Origin: SHLQ01 sp964517125
Lineage (GTDB): Bacteria; Actinomycetota; Acidimicrobiia; Acidimicrobiales; SHLQ01
Direction of reading: 5' to 3'
Length of the DNA: 64,000 bases
NCBI GenBank assembly: GCA_964517125.1
Contig: CAZFBD010000003.1
Span: 1-64,000, forward strand
Under the pieces are notes generated by a model that saw nothing but the letters and a program-made list of their open reading frames with translations, was not told where the DNA came from and searched no databases. A program made the position numbers and the translations under genes. Of this stretch, positions 7,509 to 15,503 are shown one piece after another; position 1 is the stretch's first letter; every line of letters begins with the position of its first letter.

Positions 7509-8377
7509 CGGGTGAGGCGGGCCTGCAGCTGCGTGGCGGCGAGCCGTCCAAGATCGGGACCATCGTCACCGCTGAGGCGAACTCGTTCCACCACGTCACC
7601 GGCCTCGTTGGCGAGCACCGCCCGCAAATCGAAGCCCGTCGAATCCAGCACCGCGTGTGCTCCGGCGGGAAGGTCGCAGTCTCCACCGAGCTCGATGAGG
7701 AAGGAGCGCTCGGCATCGAGCAGCCTTCGGGCCTCGGCGTCCTGAATGTGGGTGAGCGCCTGGAGCGCCGCGGTGTCGTCGGCTCGCACCTCGATCGCCA
7801 ACGCCCCCTGGCCCACCTGCGGAGTCATGACATCGAGGTCCAGACGTTCCACCACGGCGGGGCTCCGCTCCAGGCGGTCGAGGGCTGCCGCAGCCATGAT
7901 GATGGCGTCGAGTTCGTCGAGCCGACCAAGTCTGGTGTCGATGTTTCCTCGGAGCTCAACGAAGGAGATGTCGGGCCGCGCCTGTTGGAGCTGTACCCGC
8001 CGCCGAACGGAACCCGTGCCAACCACGGCTCCGGGAGCGAGGTCGGTCAGCGTTGCGCCAACGAGGGCGTCGCGCACATCGGCGCGGGCTGGCACCGCTG
8101 CAATGGTGAGCCCCTCGGGCGTGAGCGCCGGCAGGTCCTTTGCCGAGTGCACGGCGAAGTCGGCGCGGCCATCGAGCACCGCTGCCTGTACTTCCTTCAC
8201 GAAGACACCCTTGCCGCCCATGGCATGGATGGGGGTGGTCTGGTCGCGGTCACCGGAGGTGGACACCTGGACGAGCTCGACATCGTCCACCGCCCCTGCG
8301 GCAACCAGAAGGTCTCGGACGTGGTTGGCCTGCCAGAGCGCAAGCGCGCTTGCCCGGGTCGCTGCTCGCAGAATCAT
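7505..8377 (-). CDS. hemC: Porphobilinogen deaminase (hydroxymethylbilane synthase)
   Basis: A 290-residue enzyme that joins four porphobilinogens into hydroxymethylbilane. It shows the family landmarks RAATRASALALWQ (residues 4-16), FVKEVQAAVLDGRADFAVHS with the catalytic Asp near 73, HSAKDLP, GTGSVRRRVQLQ, and the dipyrromethane cofactor site GGDCDLPAGA with Cys at about residue 234. The gene lies 27 bp after hemA and overlaps hemD by 4 bp. Nothing unusual is seen in length or motifs. Confidence 0.96.
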   Translation of the reverse strand: MILRAATRASALALWQANHVRDLLVAAGAVDDVELVQVSTSGDRDQTTPIHAMGGKGVFVKEVQAAVLDGRADFAVHSAKDLPALTPEGLTIAAVPARADVRDALVGATLTDLAPGAVVGTGSVRRRVQLQQARPDISFVELRGNIDTRLGRLDELDAIIMAAAALDRLERSPAVVERLDLDVMTPQVGQGALAIEVRADDTAALQALTHIQDAEARRLLDAERSFLIELGGDCDLPAGAHAVLDSTGFDLRAVLANEAGDVVERVRLSGDDGPDLGRLAATQLQARLTR

Positions 8378-8404
8378 GGGGTCCAGCCTACGAGGGCCGA
8401 CCGT

Positions 8405-9661
8405 TCAGTCGTCGAGCTCGACGTCGAACAGTTCGCGCATCGCTTCGGCGAGGCGTTCGCCGCGAGGTGTTCCAGCGGCTTCGCGCAATTCGGTCATGGG
8501 ACCGTGGAGAAGCTTGTTCAGAATGGACTTCGTTGCTGCGTCGATCTGCGCCTGGCTCTGCTCGTCGGCTCCCAGCCGCGCGACCTCGGCGATGCGAAGG
8601 TCTTCGACCTTGCGCCGGAATGACGACACGAGCGGTTCGACCTGGCGACCGGCGACGGCAGCCTTGAACCGGGCAACTTCGTCGTCGATGACCGCCCGAA
8701 CTGCAGCGATCTCGCCGCGACGCTCTGCACGACCGGCTTCGGCGAATGCCGAAAGGTCTTCCATGTCGAGGAGCGTGACGCCGTCGATGTCGGCGGCTGC
8801 GGGATCGACGTCGCGAGGTACGGCGATGTCGACGATGAGCAGCGGGCGACCGACACGCTCGGCCATGACGTCGGCCAGAGCATCGTGTTCGATCATGAGC
8901 GAGTTCGCACCGGTGCCGGTGAGGAGCACATCGATGTTGGCGATCGTGGTCGTCAGCTGATCGAGCGGGGCAACAACACCGCCGACACGTTCGGCCAGGC
9001 CGGCGGCGCGTTCGATGGTGCGATTGGAGATGACGATTTCGCGGGTGCCAGCGTCGCGGAGTGCAACAGTCATGCCCTCGCTCATTTCGCCGGCTCCGAG
9101 TACGCAGATGGAGCGTCCTTCGAGCGTGCCGAGGTTTTCGGTGGCCATGGCGACTGCAGCACGCGACACCGACGTGATGTTGCGGGCAATGCCGGTGTTC
9201 GCCCGGACCTTGCGCCCAGCGGTGCATGACGCGGTGAAGAGGTCCGTGAGCCCAACCCCGACGAAGTCGTGTTCCTGGGAGAGTTCGAAGGCGCGTCGGA
9301 CCTGGCCGAGGATCTCGGACTCGCCGAGGACGGCGGAGTCCAGGCCGCAGGTGACGGCGAACAGGTGACGGGCAGCGTCATCGTCGTAGTGCGCATAGAG
9401 GTGCTCGGAGAACGCGTCGAGTGCAAGACCCGAGTGTCGGCCGAGCACTTCGCGAATATCGCCATAGGCCGGGTGGAAGCGTTCGGCCCGTGCGTAGATC
9501 TCGGTGCGGTTGCACGTGGAGACCACCACGGCTTCGGAAACATCGGGCGATGCCGTGAGGTCAGCGAGGACCTTCGGGATCGAATCGTCGTCGATGGACA
9601 TCTGCTCGAGAACATCGAGCGGAACCGATCGGTGATTCAGGCCTATGACGACAACGGACAT
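8405..9661 (-). CDS. hemA: Glutamyl-tRNA reductase
   Basis: A 418-residue NADPH enzyme that reduces Glu-tRNA(Glu) to glutamate-1-semialdehyde, the first committed step of C5 heme synthesis. The catalytic motif VVVSTCNRTEIYA places the nucleophilic Cys at about residue 50. VIGLNHRSVPLDVLE opens the protein, the NADP-binding fold includes CVLGAGEMSEGM, and a C-terminal helical dimerisation region follows LLHGPMTELRE. It lies downstream of rex with a 167-bp gap, the arrangement known from Streptomyces rex-hemACD, so it is probably under Rex redox control. The gene for the next enzyme (hemL) is not in the window. Confidence 0.96.
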   Translation of the reverse strand: MSVVVIGLNHRSVPLDVLEQMSIDDDSIPKVLADLTASPDVSEAVVVSTCNRTEIYARAERFHPAYGDIREVLGRHSGLALDAFSEHLYAHYDDDAARHLFAVTCGLDSAVLGESEILGQVRRAFELSQEHDFVGVGLTDLFTASCTAGRKVRANTGIARNITSVSRAAVAMATENLGTLEGRSICVLGAGEMSEGMTVALRDAGTREIVISNRTIERAAGLAERVGGVVAPLDQLTTTIANIDVLLTGTGANSLMIEHDALADVMAERVGRPLLIVDIAVPRDVDPAAADIDGVTLLDMEDLSAFAEAGRAERRGEIAAVRAVIDDEVARFKAAVAGRQVEPLVSSFRRKVEDLRIAEVARLGADEQSQAQIDAATKSILNKLLHGPMTELREAAGTPRGERLAEAMRELFDVELDD

Positions 9662-9828
9662 CGTTTCTCAGTCTCTCGGAAGATCGAGCGTTTGGCCACC
9701 CTAGGGCGACGCATTTTTGGCTCTTCTCAACAATGGCTTCCAACGGGAAACCTCGCCAAGCTCCACAGGCTTCCATTCCCGTGACAATCTTCACGCCTTC
9801 AGGGTGAGCTCACCGAGCAAAAATCGGC

Positions 9829-10479
9829 TCAGGCGGAGCGGTTGTCCTCGGCTGAACCTCGCTGCTGGTAGTAGCTGAGGATCTGGAGTTCGGTGGCAAG
9901 GTCGACCTTGCGAAGTGGAATGCCCGGCGGGACGGTGACGATGATGGGCGCAAAGTTCAGTATCGACCGGATTCCGGCGGCCACCATGAGGTCGGCGACG
10001 CTCTGTGCGACGTGTGCGGGGGTGGCGATGATGCCAACCGAGAGATCACGCTCGGCGACCAGGCTGGGCAGATCGTCGATGTGGTTGATGACGATGCCAT
10101 CAAAGGACGTGCCGATCTTGCCGGGTGAGGAGTCGATGAAGGCGGTGATCGGGAAACCTCGGCTCTCGAATCCGCCGTATCGGGCCAGTGCCTGTCCCAG
10201 GTTGCCCATGCCAACAATGACCACGGGCGCGTCGACATCGAGACCGAGGACTTCGCCAACCTGACGCAGGAGGTATTCGACGTCGTAGCCAACGCCACGG
10301 ATCCCGTAACTCCCGAGATGCGACAGGTCCTTGCGAACCTTGGCGGCATTCACCCCGGCCAGTTCGGCAAGGCGGGCCGAGCTGACGGTGGACTCACCAA
10401 TACTGGCCAGTTGCACGAGCGATCGCCGATACAGCGGGAGCCTTGAGACCGTTGCATCGGGGATGTCCCGTTCGTGCAT
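9829..10479 (-). CDS. rex: Redox-sensing transcriptional repressor Rex
   Basis: A 216-residue NADH-sensing repressor. An N-terminal winged helix (about residues 5-70, with IPDATVSRLPLYRRSL, SSARLAELAGVNAAKVRKDL and GSYGIRGVGY) precedes a Rossmann domain with VVIVGMGNLGQALA; the C-terminal domain-swap helix ends LATELQILSYYQQR. An ATG at 10479 is chosen over the longer frame to 10563, because the longer one would run through the Rex operator at 10501-10516 and adds a non-conserved extension. Rex represses respiratory and heme genes when NADH is low and releases DNA when NADH rises; the operator directly upstream implies autoregulation. Confidence 0.93.
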   Translation of the reverse strand: MHERDIPDATVSRLPLYRRSLVQLASIGESTVSSARLAELAGVNAAKVRKDLSHLGSYGIRGVGYDVEYLLRQVGEVLGLDVDAPVVIVGMGNLGQALARYGGFESRGFPITAFIDSSPGKIGTSFDGIVINHIDDLPSLVAERDLSVGIIATPAHVAQSVADLMVAAGIRSILNFAPIIVTVPPGIPLRKVDLATELQILSYYQQRGSAEDNRSA

Positions 10480-10500
10480 CACTTGGCCCACAGTACCGCT

Positions 10501-10516
10501 TGTGCACGCGTTCACG
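10501..10516. promoter_or_regulatory. Rex operator (ROP) upstream of rex
   Basis: TGTGCACGCGTTCACG matches 14 of 16 positions of the actinobacterial Rex operator TGTGAACGCGTTCACA. It ends 22 bp upstream of the chosen rex start. The match and its position before rex itself strongly suggest autorepression. Flanking TT and AA extend the site to the 18-bp form. Confidence 0.8.
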
Positions 10517-10706
10517 AAGGGATCCGAGCCGGATGACCCACCCACATGGCCCGCCGGCCCCACATGGTGATGGCGATTCCCTCATGTTCACTGTGTGTGG
10601 TTTCAATGCGTCAGAATGACCACTAAAGGTGGGTTGAATTCGTCACCGATACCTGATGAGCACGCCGAGCGGGTCGTGCGAACCAGCCGCTATCGGGAAG
10701 ATCTCC

Positions 10707-11459
10707 ATGCCAGAAACTCACAGCTCCCCCGCAGATCTGCGAACTCGGCCCTTCACGGCCATTCTTGCCGTGATCGCGCTGCTGGTGACCGTGCTTGCCA
10801 ACGCCTCCTCGGTCAGCGCATCGGCCAGCGAGGAAGCCTCGTTCGTTGCGGGCGTCAATGCTGCTCGGGCAAACGTCGGCCTTCCCGCACTGCAGGTCGA
10901 TTCGGAGCTGAAGAGTCTGTCGGCTGGCTGGGCCAACCAGATGAAGAACGGCGCATGCGGCGACGGAGTGCACATCTGCCACGCAAACCCGATCAGCGCC
11001 GGCCTCACCCAGGACTGGGCCAAGCTGGGCGAGAACGTGGGGACAGGCCCCGATGTCGACTCGGTCATGGCTGCGTTCATTGCGTCGCCAGGCCACTACG
11101 CCAACATCGTCGATCCCGAGTTCACCCACATCGGAGTCGCCGTGGTCCGAGACCCAGACAACCCGGCACGCCTCTACACGACCCACCGATTCATGAAGCT
11201 CCAGAACGCACCCGAACCGGAACCCGAACCGGAACCGACCTCGGAAGCCGAGGCCGAACCGGTGGAGGATTCAACACCGGCACCAGCGGTGGAACCCGAG
11301 GCCGAGCCGGAACCGACAGCCGACGCCCCCACAGCGGAGAGCAACGAAGAACAGCAGGCTCCGGACGAGGCCCAGACACCCACACCAATCGTGTCTCCGC
11401 CACCGGTGACCCTGGACCGGGCCCAAGCCGTGGTCCGGGCGCTCAGCAAGCTGGGCTGA
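10707..11459 (+). CDS. Secreted CAP (SCP/PR-1-like) domain protein with acidic Pro-rich tail
   Basis: A 250-residue exported protein. A signal segment covers about residues 14-40 (FTAILAVIALLVTVLANASS). A CAP domain covers about 46-163, with NAARANVGLPALQVDSEL, the GENVG turn and SPGHYANIVDPEFTHIGVAV. The last 85 residues are a low-complexity Pro-Glu tail (EPEPEPEPTSEAEAEP). CAP proteins of bacteria are exported and poorly understood; some bind lipids or sit in the cell envelope. The ATG at 10707 was chosen because an upstream ATG-like start at 10656 only adds a hydrophilic stretch before the signal. It diverges from rex. The last codon lies 3 bp from the convergent microprotein gene. Confidence 0.85.
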   Translation: MPETHSSPADLRTRPFTAILAVIALLVTVLANASSVSASASEEASFVAGVNAARANVGLPALQVDSELKSLSAGWANQMKNGACGDGVHICHANPISAGLTQDWAKLGENVGTGPDVDSVMAAFIASPGHYANIVDPEFTHIGVAVVRDPDNPARLYTTHRFMKLQNAPEPEPEPEPTSEAEAEPVEDSTPAPAVEPEAEPEPTADAPTAESNEEQQAPDEAQTPTPIVSPPPVTLDRAQAVVRALSKLG

Positions 11460-11462
11460 CCG

Positions 11463-11561
11463 CTACGAGGGTCCGCTTCCCATCACCACGAACTGCACAA
11501 TTGCAGCACCGATGATGGCGAGCATCAACAAGATGATCGTGATGGTGATCTTGGGACGCAT
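11463..11561 (-). CDS. 32-residue single-helix membrane microprotein
   Basis: A short frame of 32 codons that starts 2 bp after the stop of the SAM hydroxide adenosyltransferase gene. It has GGAG six bases before its ATG. The product starts MRPKITITII and is one hydrophobic helix (about residues 5-27) with a basic N-terminus and short polar C-terminus. Spacing, ribosome site and clean topology support real translation as the second gene of the operon. No function is known; it could anchor or modulate the upstream enzyme (inference). A chance short frame remains possible. Confidence 0.6.
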   Translation of the reverse strand: MRPKITITIILLMLAIIGAAIVQFVVMGSGPS

Positions 11562-11563
11562 GA

Positions 11564-12415
11564 CTACTCCGACCGGCCGAGGGTGACGGGCGTCGAGGTG
11601 CCCTGTGGACCGTCGAGTCGCTCGATCCGCAACTCGTCGTTCGGCGAGATGCCGAGCTTCGCCGCCGCCGAGCCACCGTTGACAGCGAGCGACACGAGGC
11701 CGCTGGAGTCCACCACCGCTCCCACTTCGCCTGAGGAGATCGCCCGATACGCCGAACGCATGGCGATGGTCTCGCGGTGGTCCCCGACAACCAAGGTGAA
11801 CGGCAGGCCCCATTCGGCCAGATCGTCGGCGCCGATGTTCAGTTGCACGTTGCCGTACTGGTCGATCCAGAGGGCTTCCATGACAAGCGCCCCGTCCTCG
11901 ACACCGATGATCGGCATGAGACCAGGCATGAGTGATGCCGGATCGATGGCGTTGCCGAACTCGGCCAGGTCCACGCCCATGGCCAGGTGCGCGGCCGCCG
12001 GGGCGAACACATCGCGGCCATCGAAGGTGGAGCCGATACGGGGTAGCTGGTAATCGGGGTTGGCGAGCTCGACGGCGCGAGATGCTCCGCCGACCATGGC
12101 AACCGCCGAGGCGAGCAGGCCGTTGTCGGGTCCGACGAGCACCGAGGCACCGTCGCCGACCTCGATGGCCACCGCCTTGCGATCGGTACCCACACCCGGA
12201 TCGACCACACCGAGCACCACGCCGGGGCACAGGTACTCGACCGAGCGTGCGAGCGAAAGGGCACCGGCCCGCACGTCATGCGGTCGGATGCCATGAGCGA
12301 GGTCGACGATGCCAACCTCGGGAGCGATGGAACGGATCACCGAATGCACAACACCAACGAATTCGTCGGCGTGTCCGAAATCGCTGAGAAACGAGATGGT
12401 CGAATAGCGCGGCAC
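11564..12415 (-). CDS. S-adenosyl-L-methionine hydroxide adenosyltransferase (DUF62/SAM hydrolase)
   Basis: A 283-residue member of the DUF62 family, which hydrolyses SAM to adenosine and L-methionine and is related to fluorinase and chlorinase. Landmarks: SFLSDFGHADEFVGVVHSVI at residues 8-27, VVDPGVGTDR, VGPDNGLL and STFDGRDVFAPAAAHLA, followed by a C-terminal beta-barrel domain. These match the hydroxide-type enzymes rather than halogenases, though the choice rests on family size and not on a diagnostic residue. It is the first gene of a two-gene unit with the membrane microprotein. The physiological role of the family is unsettled. Confidence 0.9.
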   Translation of the reverse strand: MPRYSTISFLSDFGHADEFVGVVHSVIRSIAPEVGIVDLAHGIRPHDVRAGALSLARSVEYLCPGVVLGVVDPGVGTDRKAVAIEVGDGASVLVGPDNGLLASAVAMVGGASRAVELANPDYQLPRIGSTFDGRDVFAPAAAHLAMGVDLAEFGNAIDPASLMPGLMPIIGVEDGALVMEALWIDQYGNVQLNIGADDLAEWGLPFTLVVGDHRETIAMRSAYRAISSGEVGAVVDSSGLVSLAVNGGSAAAKLGISPNDELRIERLDGPQGTSTPVTLGRSE

Positions 12416-12446
12416 GGGGCAAGGCTATCGGCAACCGAAAACGGAA

Positions 12447-12477
12447 CGAGGACCGGGTGCCAGGCACCCGGTCCTCG
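12447..12477. terminator. Perfect 31-base hairpin containing the GGTGCCAGGCACC palindrome
   Basis: A 15-bp perfect stem around one central base lies between the BldC-like gene (stop at 12513, minus strand) and the next gene. On the minus strand it is followed by the T-rich TTCCGTTTTC, fitting a Rho-independent terminator for the BldC-like gene. Its core, GGTGCCAGGCACC, is the same palindrome repeated at 32679-32804. Confidence 0.7.
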
Positions 12478-12512
12478 GTTCAGAAGCGCCAGTGGGCCTA
12501 CGCCCGGTCGAC

Positions 12513-12707
12513 TCAACCAGCCTCGGTGTATCGATCACCCAGATACCGGTCGACGTCGTCGGGACGAAGCCGGTACGACCGGCCCACCCGAACAGCAGAG
12601 AGTTCCCCTGCCTTGATCAGTCGGTACACCGTCATGGTGGACACTCGCATCAGTTGTGCCACTTCTGCGACTGTCATGAAGTGTCGACGTTCGTCGAATT
12701 GACCCAC
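12513..12707 (-). CDS. BldC/excisionase-like small HTH DNA-binding protein
   Basis: A 64-residue MerR-type winged-helix protein (HTH_17/excisionase family). The helix-turn-helix reads MTVAEVAQLMRVSTMTVYRL, followed by IKAGELSAVRVGRSYRLRPDDVDRYL, the wing and recognition pattern of the BldC group. The start is taken as the GTG at 12707, preceded by AAGGGG at good spacing; an ATG at 12677 would give 54 residues with no ribosome site, and longer frames add non-conserved residues. In actinobacteria such proteins act as developmental or housekeeping regulators rather than phage excisionases, and no integrase is nearby. It is monocistronic, with a strong hairpin downstream. Confidence 0.82.
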   Translation of the reverse strand: MGQFDERRHFMTVAEVAQLMRVSTMTVYRLIKAGELSAVRVGRSYRLRPDDVDRYLGDRYTEAG

Positions 12708-12852
12708 GTTGGTTAGCCCCTTCTCCGCTTGCAGGAGGAGACCATATTCGGTCCTGAGCAGAACGCAAATGCGGAAACAGAAAAGCCATGGAGATCGCGC
12801 TGGCTGCGCGAAATAGCGCGCGGAGCGCCGCACATTTCGCCGTTCAGGACCC

Positions 12853-13638
12853 TCAGGTGGCGCCGAGTTCGCGCGAACGTTCGACCGCGGCGTGCACGAC
12901 CCGACCGACGAGTCCGATCAGATCTGCCTCGGCAAACACGCCAAGCCCGGCCGCCGTCGTGCCTCCGGGCGACGTCACGTTCTCCCGTAGCACCCTGGGA
13001 TCTTCCCCAGACTGGGCGAGCAGCGTGGCCGCACCGAGCAGTGTCTGTCGGGCGAGTGCGTCGGCCACAGCCGGTTCGAGCCCCTCGGCGATGCCGGCCG
13101 CGATGAGCCCTTCAGCGAGGTGGAACACGTAGGCGGGACCGGAGCCACTGAGACCCGTGACGGCATCGAGATCGGCTTCGGCCAGGCGGACGACGGTGCC
13201 GACCACGCCCAGAATCTCCTCGGCCCAGTCCAGATCCATATCGCCGGCATGTGTGCCGGCGGCGATCGCCGACGCCCCCTCGCCCACGAGTGACGGCGTG
13301 TTGGGCATGCACCGGACAACGGCAGCCGATGGAGCGGCGGCCTCGATCGTGGCGATGGTGACGCCGGCTGCGATGGACAGCATGCGACGGCACCCGGCTG
13401 CGGCGAGCTGTGCTGCGACCTCGGCCACGTACTGCGGCTTCACCGCAATGATGGCGTCGACGCCCTCACGCGGCCCCGTATCGAGCTGGAGCCCCGGATA
13501 GGCGACTTCGAGTTCATCGCGGCGATCGTGCGACAACTCCACGACGACAACCTCGTCGGCGCGTGCCCAGTCATTCGAGAGAACGCCACCAAGCAGCGCC
13601 TCCCCCATCTTTCCACCACCAACGATCTGCAATTTCAT
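12853..13638 (-). CDS. proC: Pyrroline-5-carboxylate reductase
   Basis: A 261-residue NAD(P)H enzyme for the last step of proline synthesis. The Rossmann start is KLQIVGGGKMGEALLGG, followed by VKPQYVAEV, MPNTPSLVGEG and the C-terminal dimer domain with GLSGSGPAYVFHLAE and ENVTSPGGTTAAGL, all classic for ProC. Two in-frame ATGs sit at 13644 and 13638; the second is 8 bases from AGGG and is used here. It probably has its own promoter in the relatively AT-rich stretch near 13670-13710. PutA, the opposing catabolic enzyme, is encoded at 41383-44646. Confidence 0.94.
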   Translation of the reverse strand: MKLQIVGGGKMGEALLGGVLSNDWARADEVVVVELSHDRRDELEVAYPGLQLDTGPREGVDAIIAVKPQYVAEVAAQLAAAGCRRMLSIAAGVTIATIEAAAPSAAVVRCMPNTPSLVGEGASAIAAGTHAGDMDLDWAEEILGVVGTVVRLAEADLDAVTGLSGSGPAYVFHLAEGLIAAGIAEGLEPAVADALARQTLLGAATLLAQSGEDPRVLRENVTSPGGTTAAGLGVFAEADLIGLVGRVVHAAVERSRELGAT

Positions 13639-13804
13639 GGCCATGACCCTACCGGAAACATCGTTGTTGCTTTTCAATGCATTTCATGTATTCTGCAGTT
13701 ATTGGATGTCGTCCGGTTCCGCATCGGGGAAGTTGCTGGGCCGGACGATGTCCGCCCTCCGCCACTCCGGCCCGACCTGCCGAGTCTCCGGGCGGCTGGA
13801 TCTC

Positions 13805-14272
13805 TCAGTCGGCAAAGCGGGACGCGAATCCCACACGGAGCGCCGGCACGAAGCACAGTTCCACGGCGGCGTACACCGAACCGAGGACGCGGTCGAGCGC
13901 CTCGGACGTGACGTTGCGAAGGTCGAGCTGCCCCCGAAGGAAGATCGCTTCCTCTTCGCCGATGGAGAACGCAATGTCCCGGAAGCCGTCGTTGCGTCGC
14001 AGAAGCTGCGCGTAGAAGGTCGCGGGATTCTCCTCAGGCGCCGGCATCACATAGGTCTCGTAGGCCAGGGTTCGTTGCCCCAGGGTGAACCACACGGAGT
14101 ACACGTCCTTGGCCTCGCCGTTCACCCGCACGAACCATCGGTCGATCTCGCTCTCCACGTCCTCGACCACGGCGGCGACCATGGGATGCTCCGGGAGGCC
14201 GGCCAGCCAGGAAGTCAGGCAGGTCTCGGCCGCGGTTGCCTCGGCGATTGTGGGTGGGGCGAAGTCGTCCAT
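13805..14272 (-). CDS. YbjN-domain protein
   Basis: A 155-residue protein with the YbjN/type III secretion chaperone-like fold: a helical N-terminus, then WFVRVNGEAKDVYSVWFTLG, QRTLAYETYVMPAPEEN, FYAQLLRRNDGFRDIAFSIG and EEEAIFLRGQLDLRNV. It sits 19 bp after mshA in the same direction. The same pair occurs in Mycobacterium tuberculosis (Rv0486-Rv0487), which supports the identification and an operon. The molecular function of this family is not established. Confidence 0.85.
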   Translation of the reverse strand: MDDFAPPTIAEATAAETCLTSWLAGLPEHPMVAAVVEDVESEIDRWFVRVNGEAKDVYSVWFTLGQRTLAYETYVMPAPEENPATFYAQLLRRNDGFRDIAFSIGEEEAIFLRGQLDLRNVTSEALDRVLGSVYAAVELCFVPALRVGFASRFAD

Positions 14273-14291
14273 TCGCCAACTCTAGGTTTGC

Positions 14292-15503
14292 TCAGCAATC
14301 CACCGGAGACCGAGCTTCGACCAACTGCAGATACACACTTCGCAGACGGCCTGCCAGGCCCGACCACGGGTACCGGCCGGCGCCCACCGCTGCGGCAGCA
14401 CCAAGCTCGGCGGCGTGCACGGGATCGCTGAGAATCTGGTCGATGCGCTTGGCGTAGGCGACCGGGTCCCGTTCCTCGAGCAGATAGCCGCTGACGCCAT
14501 CGTCCACCAGGGTGCGCAGTCCGCCAACGGCAGCGGCAACAACCGGACGACCGCATGCTGCGGCTTCCAACGCAACCAGACCGAACGACTCCGACCTTGA
14601 GGGCATGACCACGACGTCGGCCGCCCGGTAGTAGGTGGACAGCGCGTAGTGAGGCTGTGGAGGAACGAACAACACGCGATCGGTCAGGCCCAGATCATCG
14701 ATGAGCTGCTCGATTCTGCGGACCTCGCTGCTGCCCTCGATACCGCTGGCGCCACCAACGATCATCAGCCGGGCCGAGGGGTCCTGCAGCTCGGCCAGTG
14801 CACCTACCGCAATGTCCACGCCCTTCAGCGGCTGGATTCGTCCGACGAACAGCAACAACGGATCGTCGCTGAGACCGATCGCGTCCCGGGCGCCTGCTTT
14901 CGGACCCGGCCGGAACAGCGCTCGGTCGACGCCTGGCGCAATGATCTCGATGCGGTCCGGATCGGCCCCGTACAGCTCGATGAGCTGGCGGCGTTCCTCT
15001 GCCGCGTTCGCCACCAGGACGTCCGAGCAGCCAACGACGTACACCTCGGCGTCGACGCGGCGCTGCGGTTCGGCATCGCCCATTTCGGCCTTGACCCGAG
15101 CCAGCGTGTGGAAGGTGGTCACGAGCGGAAGCTGGAGCGGATGTTTCAGCTGGTGGCCGACCACCCCGGAGAGCCAGTAGTTGGCGTGAAGGACATCGAC
15201 CGGATTCTCCCGAAGCCAGTCCCCGACCCACTCGGTGAATGCGTCGACGATGGACGGCAGATCCTCTTTGGCGAGGTCCACGGGGCCAGCCGGAACATGG
15301 ATGACCCGAAAGCCCGGCTCGACCTCGACGATGGGTTCGAGCTCATCGCTCCACCGGCGGACGAACACGTCGCACCGGACGCCCGCCTGAGTGAGCGAGC
15401 TGACGAACTCGCGGATGTACACGTTCATACCACCGCTGTCACCAGAACCAGCCTGCGTCAGTGGCGAGGTGTGCAGCGAGATGATGCCCGCACGAAGGTT
15501 CAC
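14292..15503 (-). CDS. mshA: D-inositol-3-phosphate glycosyltransferase (mycothiol synthesis)
   Basis: A 403-residue GT-B family 4 glycosyltransferase that transfers GlcNAc from UDP-GlcNAc to 1L-inositol-1-phosphate, the first step of mycothiol synthesis. The N-terminal motif HTSPLTQAGSGDSGGMNVYI is near diagnostic for MshA. FVGRIQPLKGVDI begins the C-terminal nucleotide-binding half and SRSESFGLVALEAAACGRPV holds the EX7E donor-site motif. The GTG start at 15503 overlaps the rlmB stop (GTGA). Its presence implies the organism makes mycothiol; the other msh genes are not in this window. Confidence 0.93.
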   Translation of the reverse strand: MNLRAGIISLHTSPLTQAGSGDSGGMNVYIREFVSSLTQAGVRCDVFVRRWSDELEPIVEVEPGFRVIHVPAGPVDLAKEDLPSIVDAFTEWVGDWLRENPVDVLHANYWLSGVVGHQLKHPLQLPLVTTFHTLARVKAEMGDAEPQRRVDAEVYVVGCSDVLVANAAEERRQLIELYGADPDRIEIIAPGVDRALFRPGPKAGARDAIGLSDDPLLLFVGRIQPLKGVDIAVGALAELQDPSARLMIVGGASGIEGSSEVRRIEQLIDDLGLTDRVLFVPPQPHYALSTYYRAADVVVMPSRSESFGLVALEAAACGRPVVAAAVGGLRTLVDDGVSGYLLEERDPVAYAKRIDQILSDPVHAAELGAAAAVGAGRYPWSGLAGRLRSVYLQLVEARSPVDC

